From Parus major (lineage: Eukaryota > Chordata > Aves > Passeriformes > Paridae): DNA of 64,000 nucleotides. Positions 22,501 to 35,058 of this stretch are shown here, piece after piece. The stretch covers positions 93,782,851 to 93,846,850 of the forward strand of contig NC_031770.1 of assembly GCF_001522545.3 (NCBI RefSeq), given 5' to 3'. Below the pieces are notes generated by a model. The model ran no database searches. It was not told the origin of the DNA and was given only the letters and a program-made list of their open reading frames with translations. Numbering within the stretch: the first letter of the stretch is position 1; every line of letters begins with the position of its first letter. Position numbers and translations under genes: made by a program.

Positions 22501-25500
22501 AACCTAAGCTGCCTCAAGAAAAGTCAACCTGTCCATAGATAACTTCAGTCACACATTGTGGAGAAAAAAGTCATAGGAAAATAACTAACTCTAATTATTA
22601 ATTTTCTTTCATTGGAAGACTGACCTTGATCTGCACCTCAGATCTGCACATGCACTTTACAAGGCACTCCAAATATTTTGGCAGCCTAACTCTACAAGTG
22701 TAAAATGGTGAGTAATGGTTTGGGAGTCATGAGAAGATGCTAGGTTTCCATCTGATGACCTACACGTGGACTTGATCAGCTACTTGTCAGAGCCCCACTG
22801 GCATATAGCAGTGAGCCAGAGCCTGAGCTTTCCCAACTTCAGACCAGTGCCTTATTCCACATCTCATGGTCCCTGCTCATGAGAGGGACTCGTTCAAAAC
22901 CCCACACTTATCAGCACACTGTAATGAGATGAGAGTTTGAGACTGGTAAAATTGTGGTCTTTGAGTGAAAGACAACAGGTGTTACCACTTTGAATAAATT
23001 CATTTAGCATCACTAAATCTGTGAGATTTGCTTGTGTTTTTTTTCTTCTGTTTAGGAGCACAGGCAAGAAAGAGTGCCTTGAGCATTCACTGGGTGCTTT
23101 TGCAGAGTTTCCTTCAGTCCAAATCATAAGTAAGAGAGCTTGTATTCCCTGTGCTGGAATTCCCTACGGGTTTTCTGTATAGTCAGTAAATATGCTGACC
23201 TTTCACATCCAAGGATAACATTTCTGCAGTATTTTCCCACAGAATTCAATCAGTAAATAAGTTCCATCTTATTTGTTATGCTAAAACTGTTTGAGTTGTA
23301 AGCCATTAAAAGTTTGCTTAGCAACTCAGTTTCTTTAAGGAATCCCACAGTCTGATACTTACACTGCTTAGACTCTTGCCACATGTTTTGTTTGTTTGTT
23401 TGTGGCTTTTTAAGAGATATGTAAGGTTCTCCTTACACCTTTTCTTGAAGGTGGAGAAAGCTCCCTAATTAGCACTATCAAGTGCAGTGTGAAAGCCCTG
23501 ATCAGAGCCCCACATATAAACCAGAGAAACTGTTTGTGGTTATCTCCGTACATGGGCAGTGGTTTTTCTGTGATGTGGACACCAACACATGGATTTAAAC
23601 GTGAACTTTCAGTCTCCATTTATAGACAATTATCCAAATATATTTTTATCATGTTCCAGACTAATAACTCGTCAAATCATGCTATAGCTTTTTGTATCTT
23701 TCTCACATAAGCATGTTTTACTTAGTTGTTCTTTGTACACTGTTTCTAAAAAGCTTCTGAGGAGTCTACCCATGTTCCTTCCTTCCAAAGTGACTTTGAT
23801 GTCCAATTTTTAATCAGCTTAATTTCCCACAAAATTTTGCAGAGGTGTATTGCAAAAGCATGTATTGCATTATTCAAACAACCCACTTATGTCTGAGTAA
23901 AGGGAATATTTCTCTAATACATTGGTTTCAGAACATACAGAAACTGTTTGGACAAGACCTAAAAACTGGACTCTGCCAAGGAAAGCTATGAGCATGACCA
24001 CTGAATAGAAAAATGTGTTTCCTAGCAAAAGAATTTAAAATTTTGGCTTGGTCAGCTTAGCTTAAAGGCAATGATACACTCTAAGTTTCCCTCAGACATT
24101 TCAGAATGACTATACAAGGAGCAGAAATCTTGTGGTGGAGGGCATTCCAGTATAACATGGAGAAATGGTACAAACCCCAGACATGACTCCCAAAGTTACA
24201 TTAATTCAACCTGTAGTAGAAATAACCAATCCAACTCGTAACTTGAAGAAGAATTATCCCAGTTCCTTTTTTCTGGTAATATTCAGACCTTCTTTTTCTT
24301 GACACATAGGCTGAGAAAATTTTCTGGGTCTTTCTCCTTCTCTGAAGGATTAATTTGTCAAATAGGAAGAATAACTCCATGTTTTTTTTACCTACTTCTT
24401 TCTTTGGTTGCTGTTGGAGGTAGGGTTTTCATTTGGTTTTAAATTTTTGGCCTTGCCCCTCATAATACAGCAAGTTTTCTACAGTCATCTTTCCAGAATA
24501 CAAGTTACTCTCCTCTGTTGTTAATATTAAAATTTGATTGATTGACAATCTAAAATTTGTTCTAAACAAAAAAACCAGTTTTGGGGCTGGGAAGATTTTT
24601 TTCCTTCTGTGTCCTGCTAAAGTCCACACAGAAGGAAACATGTCCTCTATTTACATATGCTTTGTTTGGAAGGTTTGTACTTCACAGCTGTTAGCAGGCA
24701 GTTTGCCACAGTAGGGTACTTTGCCTAGACTGCAGTAGTGGAATAGAGGGGCAGAAAAATGACTCATAAGTGCCCTGATACTGAGCTTGATAGGTTGTCA
24801 TTCCCAATTTTCCTTCTATACCTGTAGATAAGGGAAGCAACAAAGAGTACTTAAGTGCCAGTTCATTGCATTGCATTTTGTGTCTCAGTTTCACTACAAA
24901 ATTCATACTTCTTTTTAGTTGGAAAGCTAAATTGAGCAGGAAATTAAATAGATGACTGCCAGGACATTAAATTGTTCATACCATGGACTGGAACAGCAAA
25001 AATGACAGAAGGGAATTCCAGCAAGTCAGCTGTTCAATTGCACAACTGGGACCCATTTGGCAAACAGTCTTAATCACTACCCTTCCTCTCCCAGTCACAC
25101 CAAAAACTGCTCAGTTTACAGTCTAACTCCTATAACACACAGCCCATCCTACTTTAGGGTTTTCTTCCACCTGGCTATATAACCTTACAATATTTCTGAA
25201 AAGTCCCATGGTGTGAAAGTGCTACCCAACATAAATCCCATCAGATCAGCGGTTATGTTCCTTCTGATAAACCAAGACCATGTGACAATAAAAAGTCTGC
25301 TAATCTCTTGTGCAAGTGATTCCCAGGTTTGTGTTCCAATACCCAACACACAGGGTTTTTTTCTTTCTATTCCATTTAGATATGAACAGAAAAAAAGTGA
25401 TGCACTTCCTGCACTACCCAAATGTCAAAGACAAATACCTTCCCAAACAAAAAACATCAACCATAAAACCAAACAAAATCCGCAAATCCCCAAGAAAATC

Positions 25501-27364
25501 TTGGAACAGCAGGACTGGGATGAAGAAGAAGCAGAGGAATAAGGAAGGCTAGTGAAAATGTACAGAAAGCATCTGAAAGTAAAGGGAGCTGATTGGGCAC
25601 TCCTGTTGTGTCAAAACAAAAGGGAAGTTTAAAAAGAGAAAAGGAATCATGTTACTAGGAAATGAGAAGGAAGATAAGCAAGGAAAGTTTCCACAGACAA
25701 ATAACTGTAAGCAAAAAATTAATTAAAGTATCTAGCACTATAAAGAATGCAAAGGCAAAGGGGGAAAAAGGTCTATAAATATGAAGGGGAAAAAATGGGT
25801 AAGGAGAAGTGTAGAGGGAAAGGCAGCATATTTCAGTTTTCCATGTTACGTGTATTCCTGTCACTTTGAACAACTGGGAGATTAATGTAAATTTCAGTGA
25901 CTGAATAGATTGAGTAAAACTAGACCACAAGTGTGCTTAAAACAAGAATTACTGCTGATAAATGCAGGAAATACTGCAAAGATGTCAGTGGCTCTTTTCT
26001 AGATGGTTCATTTTCTGCAAACAGAAGTTTAGACAGGCAAATAAGTCATGCATGATTATTGTCGTTTTGAGGCTGTTACCTGAAATTAAATCCACCTGCA
26101 AGCTACACCTGGTCAAATAGCTCATTCTTAATAATATTTGTTCAAAGGTTAGTTTCCTGTACCAGATGAAGTTGTGATGAGCTAGTCAGGACCCTTTTTA
26201 ATTTCAAGGGCTTTTTAATGTCCTCAGCAAACACTTCACAACTTACTGTTTGCCATTGGATACCTGTGCTGTATGAGCAATCATCAGAAAAACTTTGATA
26301 TATATGAAGATGTTATTTGTAGGTGTGACCTAATCCACCTAATACCAGCATTTTATTTGTGCCTGGTATTAAGTACTGAGGGAACTGGTCCTGTAATCTG
26401 GCAGCCACAGGTGAAGGGCTTTTGAAGGGCTTTGGGGGTCTCCAGAGGGCAGAGCTGGACACTGCAGCTTGGTCACTATGGGTCCATCATTGAAGATGGG
26501 ATTTTCATGCAGCATTGGCAGCTTCAAGTGCCTAAATCCCATTCACTTGGTGTTGTTATTTAATACAACCACATATATAATAATGTTACTAAATACAACC
26601 ACATATGTAAAAAATAAAACAGATTTTATATTTGGATTTTGCCACTATGTTCTTTTTCAGATTTACTTATTACGTGGTTTCTGATGACTAAGACTTTAAG
26701 GTAATTTCCAGGCTGTTCTTTTCTATAATTAATTTTTTGGGAGGATATGCTTACAAATGACATGTATGGGGTTTTATTTTCACAATTCTCACAAAATAAT
26801 GAATTTCTTAACTGAAGGTATAGGTCTTTTTAAACTTGGGGTAAAATATTAAAAGCTGCACAGATGAAATTATTTTGGGAGGATACAGGTGAATGTTATA
26901 ATGAATGAGAATTTCTCACTTGGTTTAACTGCTTATAAATCATCTCTGGGAAATATATCTCATTTATGTTAAAATGCAAAATATGACATGGAAGAAAGCA
27001 AAAAGTTTGTAACAGGCAAGTTTTCTAAGGCTTTTGTTACTCAGATAAAGAATACAAAAATCAAAAACCAAACCTAAAACCCCCTAGTAATCTTACACAG
27101 ATACATGCTTCCTTTGTTGGCCTTCTGTACTGCTGAAAATTTGGAGTAGGTATAAGATATATAGACAATAAAGAACTGTATATTAATTTGGAATTTTGAT
27201 TGAGATCAGCATGGTTACACATGAAAAATTGAACTCTCATGCAGCTAGACTATTTCTGAATTTCATGTAGTGACCCTCAGAACAGGGTCAGGACTGTTTA
27301 GGCCTGCTGAAGATATAAGTTGATGGCACCATCTCTCACAGCACAAAAAAGCTGTGCAAAAAAA
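19536..27364. other. Long unique AT-rich non-coding stretch
   Basis: Nearly 8 kb without a recognisable gene or dispersed repeat. The 20.6-21.3 kb part is especially AT-rich and holds an A16 run (20885-20900). A purine-rich stretch lies at about 25500-25830. A short TTTG microsatellite is at about 23388-23404. Open frames are at most about 110 codons with no domain that I know. Confidence 0.6.
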
Positions 27365-27914
27365 TGGAGAAAATTCTCCCCCTCTGCTCTGCTCTGGTGA
27401 GACTCTGCAGGGCTGCATCCAGCTCTGGGTCCTCCAGCACAGGAAGGACATGGACATGCTGGAGTGAGTGCAGAGGAGGCCACCAAGATGCTCAGAGGGA
27501 TGGAACAGCTCTGAGGAAAGGCTGAGAGAATTGAAATTGTTCAGCCTGGAAAAGAGAAGGCTTCAGGCTGACCTAGTTGTGACATTCCAGTACCTAAAGT
27601 GAACCTAAAAGAAAGCTGGAGAGGGACTATACAAGGGCATATAAAGACATGACAAAGGGAAATGGCTTCAAAGTGAAAGAGAGTAGGTTTAGATTAGATA
27701 TTAGGAAGAAATTCTTTATTGTACAGGTGGTGAGGTACTGAAATAAGTTGTCTAGAGAAGCTGTGGATGCCCTGGAGGTGTTCAAGGCCAGGTTGGGTGG
27801 AGCTTTGAGCAATTTGTTGAAAGGTACCCCTGCTTGTGATTGATATTGGAACTGCATGATCTTTAAGGTCCCTTCAAATCCAAGCCATTCTATGATTTTA
27901 TGATTCTATGATTA
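27365..27914 (+). mobile_element. CR1 LINE 3' segment
   Basis: This is a well-preserved sense-orientation CR1 tail. In order it has 'attctccccctctgctctgc', 'gctgcatccagctctgggtc', 'aggaaggacatggaca', 'gaggaggccaccaagatg', 'ttcagcctggaaaagagaag', 'tagattagatattaggaaga', 'agagaagctgtggatgccct', 'aaggccaggttggg' and 'atctttaaggtcccttc'. It ends with three copies of the terminal ATTCTATG-type octamer. It is cut at the 5' end and contains only the non-coding 3' part and end of the second ORF region. It belongs to the same broad subfamily as the split copy at 37791/39329. Confidence 0.95.
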
Positions 27915-28169
27915 TATTGTCATAGCATGTGATGGCAAATTAAAATCTCTGACTTAATTTTATGACATACTTGTGAATAGCATTGGGATTAAAGAAAGCC
28001 TTACATCTTAGAGCAGTTGAATTTTCTTTTTTCATTTTCCAGATTAGATAAAAAATCGGCATAGGGCAAAAAGTGTGTTGTAAAAATATACCTGAAGGAA
28101 TAAGTAATTAATTGAAAAGTATCTATATAACACTCTATTTTAACATTGTGAAGTGGCTGCAACTACCTG
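27915..28169. other. Short spacer
   Basis: Unique AT-rich sequence; nothing recognised. Confidence 0.5.
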
Positions 28170-28575
28170 TCAAACACCCATCCAGCCCCTTGCTCAATCC
28201 CCTTTCCTGAGGGCCAGGATGAAAACAGAATGAAGGCAAGAAGACTTATGGATGAAGATAGTGATATTTTAATAGAGAAAGCAAAATGAGTGTGTGCAAG
28301 CCAAGGAAAAAGAGGAAATAATTCACTCCTTACCTTTGGCAGGTGTCCAGTCCCACACTGTAAAGCAGAGCTTCACACCTGTAATACATACTTGGGAGTG
28401 CAAATGTCATTACCACAACCACCCTTTTTCCCCTGTGTTCCAGAGCTTGATGCCATGCATTATAGACTGTCCCTTTGGTCAGCTAGGGTCAGCTGGCCCA
28501 GCTCTGCTCCCCTACAAACCCTTGCCCAGCCAATCTGTCACATTAGTAGTCTCACAACAGAAGGCTGGTAAATAG
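28170..28575 (-). mobile_element. ERVL-type LTR fragment, minus strand
   Basis: Read on the minus strand it has the same order of words as the LTRs at 16471 and 18575. On the plus strand these appear reversed as 'gatattttaatagagaaag', 'ggtgtccagtccca', 'gcttgatgccatgcattata' and 'ccctttggtcagctagggtc', then 'agctggcccagctctgctcc' and 'cccagcc'. Neither terminal dinucleotide is preserved and the U3 end is missing, so it is a partial, older copy. Confidence 0.65.
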
Positions 28576-29479
28576 TCCAAGGTTTTTATGCATCAAAGTA
28601 TCTCCATCAGGAGTCTTATAGTTTTCATAATCTGTTATGAGCCATGACTTGAAGAGCTGCCGACTACATGAGAACATGTGTGTTACATTTAGGGAATCTT
28701 CTGTGAGATGCTGCTGAGGAAAATATTCCAGTGAGGTCTTGAAAATAGTTGTCTCTCTTTGGAAACAGGGCTAAAAGGGACTGCTTAGAAAGTGATGGCT
28801 TTAAGATTTTTGAGAGATGCTTTACTCCTCCACATTATGACTTTTATTTTCATTAGGTTGAATAATGTGACTTTTGCCCTAAGGAGAAATCCAGATTTTG
28901 TATTTTTGAGGACAGATTGTCAGTTATTTGTGTATCTAGTATAATTTTAGAATATTTTTCAGTTTTTTTCACATACACAGAATGCACAGAAACCTTTCCA
29001 AATTATAAAAATGGACCCAAACCTAGAGGTTTCTGGTCATTTTGCTTACAGCAAATACTTGTTTTTTGGGTTTTTTTTGCCAGTAGCACAGAGACTTAAG
29101 CATTCAGAATTAGGCAAAATGTGGGATGTTACACAAGTTTCAAGTTTCAGCAGTATAGTGTGGGATGGCAGCAGTGAATCCTACTCTGAGAAAGGTATGA
29201 GCTTTCATAAGTGTTAGCTACTGGTAGCAATTGAAAACCTGATATGAAAGTTATCTCTTCATTCCTCAGTCTAGGTTTATGACTTAAAATATCACACATT
29301 TTAATAAAAAATGTGAATTTATTCATTCCCTGGCTGTGATTGTCAGAATATAATTAAGTAAATAGATATTCAAGACAGCAAATATATCCTTGTCCTTCAT
29401 ACTCTTCCACATTCTCTATGCTCTAAAATAACTCAGGTTTTCACTTTTTTCTTTTCTTCTATTTATTAAATCATCTTAC
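28576..29479. other. Unique non-coding DNA
   Basis: Nothing recognised. Two 60-68-codon open frames overlap here without coding features. Confidence 0.55.
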
Positions 29480-29622
29480 CCTGAGATTAGCTCAGTTGGT
29501 TAAGAGCATGGTGCTAATGGCACCAAGGTTTTGTGTTTGATCTCCATATGGGCATTAACTTAAGATTTGGACTTGATGATCCTTATGGGCACCTTCCAAC
29601 CCAGAAAATTTTGTGATCTCTC
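29480..29622 (+). mobile_element. tRNA-Ile-derived SINE with CR1-like tail (TguSINE1-like)
   Basis: The first 75 bases read as a tRNA-Ile(AAT): 'gattagctcagttggttaag' (box A), 'agcatggtgctaatggca' with the anticodon AAT in its loop, and a decayed box B 'gtgtttgatctcc'. After a short linker comes 'ggacttgatgatccttatgg' and 'caccttccaaccca...ttttgtgatctct', which matches the 3' end of a CR1 subfamily. This head-and-tail layout is that of the passerine TguSINE1 family, which borrows CR1 machinery through the shared tail. It is not a functional tRNA gene: the acceptor stem does not pair well and box B is altered. It is the best clue that the host is a songbird or close relative. Confidence 0.88.
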
Positions 29623-31070
29623 CTTTTTTTTTATTCTCATCAGAGGAAAAGAATATTTAGAGAAAAAAACTCTTATAAGCATTCTAAGTCAGGTTACTTT
29701 ACAGAAGAGGAGTGCAGCACATTATCCTGATGAAATTCTATGAAGTTCTAATATTTCTTGAAAGTAGAGACTTACCTGAAAGGAGCCTTACGAGAGGAGA
29801 TAGAAGACAGCTAGTGAAAAGAGAAGAACCAGTACAGGTAGCTGCACAGTCTATGCAACAACTTTCATGAACTTGTTGCTGCCTGGAAAGGACTTGGATA
29901 TGAAATGGAATTAAGGAATCTGCCTCTCATCCTCCACTCTACCTCATCTCACCCCTTCAATCATTTTCAGTATTACAAATGTGCCATAAGCCCTTTAAGC
30001 ACTTGATCACACTAAATCATGGTACCCTCAGTCACTTTTTTATTGTTGTTATACAAGAACTGAGAAAAGATGTATCTGTAAAATTAAATTCAGTGCCTTC
30101 AAGGCTTGACTCCAGCCTCTGTATCAGTATTTGTAGGGTCTGCTGAACATGATAGCTCTGGAAGGAGGAAAGGTGTAGTAGCGTTAGAGTCCCTGTGAGA
30201 TGCTCTGAGAAGAGGCAGTGACACAGTAACCTGCCTTTACTGCTACCAGAACCTGAGCCTTTAGTATGAGCCTGAGCCAGACATGTCTTTGCCTTAGGTT
30301 TCTCAGCAGTAATTAAGGCATTCCTATTGTTGTTCCATGTTGCATAGATACATGCCACAGTGGTCCAGAAAAAACAACTGTCTTACAAGAGGAGATATTT
30401 TTACCTAAAAGGACATTTTCAAATAGGAATATCTTTCAGGGACATGGTGCTGGTATGCTGTGTAATCAATTGAATCAATACAATAGTTCTGCTGAAACCT
30501 AACATAAAGTAATGCTCACCTTGCTCACTTATTAAACATTTTGATTTCCTAAACACAAAATACCAAAAAATGGTTTTATAATTACCAGAAAAACTTGCAG
30601 TGTTAAGACATGGCCTTTCCCTCTTGTCTGTTTTTCACCCCTTTCCTGTTACGGATGTCCTGCAGGCAGAAAAGCCAACCAGAGGGTGGCAATCCTGTTT
30701 TACAACAGCTTTCAGAGTTTCACAGCTTGCTTGTGGTCTGGTGCTCCATGAGAAAACATCTGGTGGAGCCATCATGTGAACAACAGAATATGAAAGTGGA
30801 AATGGAATTTTTCAGGCTAAGGAAAATGTTTCTGCATCTGACTTGTAGAAGACTTTTTCCCGTTTTCCTGATTGAAAACAGGCAAGATTTTCATCTGAGC
30901 TTTTTCTGACCCACAACAGGGATGTGAGTTTTTTCCTTTACACTCTGCTTCAATGGCTTTTTAATTACTTTGGGATGCTAGTAAACATCATATTTTTATA
31001 TTAAAAATAAAAACTTTATATTGAACATTTATTTTGAGATAACATGCTAGGATGCAGAATATTAAGATTA
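29623..31070. other. Unique non-coding DNA
   Basis: No gene or repeat recognised. The open frames at 30032-30358 (minus) and 30610-30909 (plus) have no identifiable domains. Confidence 0.55.
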
Positions 31071-31106
31071 TTTACATTAGCATATGGGTGCGTATGCTAA
31101 TGTAAA
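31071..31106. repeat. Perfect inverted repeat, 14-bp arms and 8-base spacer
   Basis: Arms tttacattagcata (31071-31084) and tatgctaatgtaaa (31093-31106) are exact reverse complements around the spacer tgggtgcg. The arms contain ATGCTAAT, which resembles a POU/octamer-factor site, once on each strand. The right arm runs straight into an A-rich stretch. No larger element with matching ends is visible around it. Confidence 0.9.
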
Positions 31107-31644
31107 AAAAAAAATAAATTGATGTTTACACTAATGCCTGTAACAGCGAAGTGAGTATATTCAGAATTTATAGACTACCAGTGAATTCTGATTAAAAAAA
31201 AGTTAAATAAAAAGTATGTTTCTAGTACTAACTTTACTTCCCCCAATCTCTAGTATTTCTCTTTGATATGCATATTAGTGTATTTTATTGTGATATTGCA
31301 TACTTTGTCAAAAGGATCGAACTTATGAACATTATGAACATTAAGACATTAGAGACAGATACAAAGCTCCTTCTGATGCCTTAAGTTTTGGCTTTCATAT
31401 TTTTCAGATTCTGTGCTGCCTTAGTGTGTGTCTCTGAACTTCATATAAAGTGTTAGCAAGCTCTCCTCACAGTATAGTTAGACAAAACAGTCTTTTTCCA
31501 GCCTGAGAACCAAGGACACCATCACAGCTTCAGGCCCAAAAAGTATAAACAACAGCAAATTGAGAAGAGCAAACTGGGAGGATGGGACTTCAACCTGAAG
31601 CTGTAATTGGACAATTAACCCCAAGATGGAAATGGACCAAAACT

Positions 31645-31651
31645 TATAAAA
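31645..31651 (+). promoter_or_regulatory. LTR TATA box
   Basis: TATAAAA lies inside the gammaretrovirus-like LTR and is correctly spaced from the AATAAA at 31764. It is probably the old U3 promoter. Confidence 0.55.
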
Positions 31652-31763
31652 GTGTGAAAACCCGTGACTCAGGAATCCATCTTGCGACCATCTTGGGTTG
31701 AACTTGAGTAGAGCCACAGCTGGGCTCTTGTACTGCCCAAGGTGTGTCCTTTAAAGGCCTTTC

Positions 31764-31769
31764 AATAAA
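31764..31769 (+). promoter_or_regulatory. LTR polyadenylation signal AATAAA
   Basis: A canonical hexamer at the expected distance downstream of the TATA box, followed by a T-rich stretch. Confidence 0.55.
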
Positions 31770-31834
31770 TACCTACTTTATTCCTTTAGCACAGGTCAGC
31801 CTCTCTAGGCATCACTTCCAGCAAGTCATCACAA

Positions 31835-31853
31835 TGGTACTGTAACAAGGGAT
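31835..31853 (+). other. Possible decayed primer binding site, tRNA-His type
   Basis: Immediately after the LTR's CA end and one base lies tggtactgtaacaagggat. It resembles the tRNA-His primer site with several transitions and one inserted base. The position fits exactly, but the match is imperfect and could be chance. Confidence 0.3.
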
Positions 31854-34800
31854 GTTAATGCAATGAAATACTAAACTTTAGTTACAAAGAAACTTCTACG
31901 TGAACTAGGCTGTTGGACACATGAAATGACTGAAATGGGCTACAGGAAGTCTGTTTTCTAGAAGCTCCATGTAGAAGAATTAGGTCTTAGCTTGAACGTG
32001 GGATCTGGAAGTAAGCTATCAAACTGACTCCCAGATTACCAACTTTTCAGCTGAAAAGGAGTTCTTCTAATTGAAATAGAGAAAGTATTATGGTTGAGGT
32101 TAACTGGAACACTGAAATTGTATTTGATGCGCCAGTCAGAATGAAAACATTTTGTGCATTCTCATTCTAACAGTGCATACTTTCTCCCTGTATTTTTAGT
32201 AAGTTAGTTCTTTTGTTCTCTCTGGAGCTTCATAGTAAAAAAGTTAATTTATTTCTTTGGCAGTTGATTCAGTAAAATTGTTGTCACAATATCTGCATTA
32301 TACTGCCTAATTATTTTTTTTTTCTGCAATACCTGCTGCCTTTTTGGTACACAGTAATAGTAAATATTTCTGACAGATGATTAATAAGTACTGTAAATTG
32401 CATCCTTAATATTGTAGAATTTGTTTTGATATGCTGATTGATATGCTGGCCAGTGTTACCCACAGTTACAGAGTGGTCTTTCTCTTGAATACTTTTTGTG
32501 GTACAAAATGTATCATGAAGCAAAGTTGCATCCACTGCTAAAGTCTCTGGTGAAGTATTTTATTACTAGAATGTTTGGTTCTTATATATTAGAAAGCAAC
32601 TGCTTATAGTCCTAAAATAGCAGCAAAAAATGATTTTTTTAGATAAGCTGTGTATTAATTAATTGAGCTCAACTAAGAAATAGTTACTCAAGAATACTCT
32701 ATTTAGTTTATCCAATACTACTCCTATGCAAAAATTTTTTGTTTCTTCCCCAATTTTCTTCTGTATTTTAAATGTAATTTTTTTTTTTTGCTTTTATCAT
32801 TCAGTTTGTGTACCCATATTTGAGGTGCATTTCAATCCATCATGTTCTATGAAGATGAAGATGCCTTATCCTCAAAAAATAAATAAATTTATCAAAAAAT
32901 TTTTGGATAAATCCTCAAAACTGCAGATAAGGTAAGGCAATTTGGATCAAGGTCTTTTGTAGCAATGATCACTATGGCATCCTTATTTTTAAATCCATAT
33001 CTTATTATCTACTCTTGGTGAAACATGGCTTCTGGACAGGTACATATCCTTGATTTGAAGGTATCAGGAGAAAGAACATACATTCACTTTTTTCAGTTTA
33101 TTTTCCTATAGGTGTTCCCTTTCAATCAGTTGGGTTTGTCTTCTATATAGCTTATTTTGCTTCACCCTTAAGCAAAGAAATGTAAAAACTTCTAATTTTT
33201 ATGCACACAGCACATAACACATCTAGAATCATCTTGGTCACTAGCATTAGCAGCTTTGGTATGGCCAGAATTGTAAGTTTGCAGAATCAGTGCATGAGAC
33301 CATTTTATTGTCTTAAATTAACATGGTTTTATTTGTTTGGTTTTTAATACATACACACAAACTGAAATGTAAATGTGCTAAATATTTCCCAATGTTTTAA
33401 TTTGGATGTCTATAAATGTTACTGTCCTTTGTAAATTTTGTGACTCCTTTAAGTGACTTTATTTCTGAGGTTATCCCAATTTCTTTCTACAGACTTTACT
33501 GTTTATAAGTTGCAGCAGGCATGAATAAAAACAGCAGAATATGACCAAGTTTATCGTCTAAAGCAAAAATCAGACTGATTTTTGCAATGCTAATTCTAAT
33601 TTATAGCACTACAAATCAGATCCCAACTTGAACAGATGGTAATAATTATTAATGGTAAATACATTTAATGAAAATAAAATAGAAGAAGGTTGTGTGGCAA
33701 CAAATCACCTGAGGAAGTCAAGAAGATTAAATTTATTTCATTGTCTAAAAATCTCTCAGTGTTGAAGTACCTGCTTCCAGATGTATTATACATGTTTGTG
33801 GATTTTAGATGCTTTGTTCTTGATAGTAAAATTGAAATGAAAGTTAGAGCTGGACAGAAAATGATTTTTCCATCCCCAAAGAATTTTTTTTAATATTTCA
33901 ATGTTTTTCCCAGACTAAACCAGGATGAAAAATTTGACTGTCAAAAGAGTTTAAGAACTGAAATTAAAAGATAAAGAACAGATTTTGTATAAGAAACAAT
34001 AAATATAGTTTTCAAGGGCTTTTCAGCTTAGGAAACATATCTTTGGCTTTCTGTGATAGCTGCTGAGAAGGTAGATAGGCAATTATTCATTGTTTCAAAT
34101 GAAAAAAAGTTGGGAGCATGAAATGAAGTTTGCAAGTGGCATAAAATGCATAGTTACAGTTTAAATGCTTAATTTTAAGATGCTGTAGAAGCAAAAAATT
34201 TGCATATGTAAAAAAAAAATAAAAATGCATCCTGGAAGAAAATTATCCGTGCTTCTTAAATGTTTGGTAGTCGTTGAGCAATAAAATCCTGCATTTCAAA
34301 ATATAGTCTGAAGAAGCAAAACTGTGTGTTTTTATGCTCTCTCCTAAGGATCTCCTATTCAATACTTTTCATATGATTTAACACAAACATACACTTTTGC
34401 ATTTTTATATTTATCATATGTAAAATGCCAGCACACAGATGAGTATTAAAATAATATCAAATTAGATTGTTTCCTTCTGCTAATTTTGAAAAAAAAATAA
34501 AAATCATGAGGTTTATGAAAGATTTATGAATTTTTTTCCTTAAGCTTCTAAAACCAAGGTTGTCTTAACAATGAACAAATCCAGCCTTTTGCTTTGAGAA
34601 AATGTTAGAACATTTCAGAATTTTGAAAAACAATTCAAATAGTGGTAATGGAAATTTGCCAGTTTTCCTCTCTGGTAAATTGTATCAGTTTGGTTAAATT
34701 GGAATTTCTAAGGAAAAAAAAATACTAACAAGATTATTCTAAACCATTTCTGTTTAGATAGTGGGCAAATTGTTAATGTTTTAGCAATTATTTTGAATTT

Positions 34801-34947
34801 AAAAAATCCTATTGTTCTCATGAAAGCATACTGGAACTAATAGACACTGGAAGAGAACCCAATCTTCAGGACATTTTTTATTTTAACACATGGCTGTGTC
34901 ATGACTCAATGCTCTTGATTACCTAGATAACAAATCAGAAGACCTAT

Positions 34948-35012
34948 GAACATGTTAGAAATTTCTTCTTTGGGTAATGGAACATGTTAGAAATTTCTTC
35001 TTTGGGTAATGG
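34948..35012. repeat. 32-bp perfect tandem duplication
   Basis: The unit starting gaacatgttagaaatttctt (period 32) occurs twice with no mismatch, and the next few bases (gaa) begin a third. Perfect identity implies a recent event, or an assembly or slippage artefact. Confidence 0.92.
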
Positions 35013-35058
35013 AATCTACAGGCTTTGAAGTCTGAGACTAAACTTGTGCTGAGACTGA

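Larger units (their letters stand above)
31451..31833 (+). mobile_element. Gammaretrovirus-like LTR
   Basis: It has a canonical LTR layout: TATAAAA at 31645-31651, AATAAA at 31764-31769 (119 bases apart, a normal R length), then a short U5 ending in 'catcaca' at 31833. The U3/R part ('ccatcttgcgaccatcttgg', 'ctgggctcttgtactgccca') has the feel of gammaretroviral LTRs. The left end is proposed at TGTTAGCA (31451) but is not fixed by a target duplication. No viral coding sequence follows. Confidence 0.65.
31834..35058. other. Unique AT-rich non-coding DNA
   Basis: Beyond the possible primer site, no retroviral internal sequence or host gene is seen. A 32-bp tandem duplication lies at 34948-35012. 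Confidence 0.55.

Noticed and set aside
29480..29555. A tRNA-Ile(AAT) gene
   Set aside because: Box B and the acceptor stem are degraded and a CR1-like tail follows, so it is a SINE head and not a tRNA gene.
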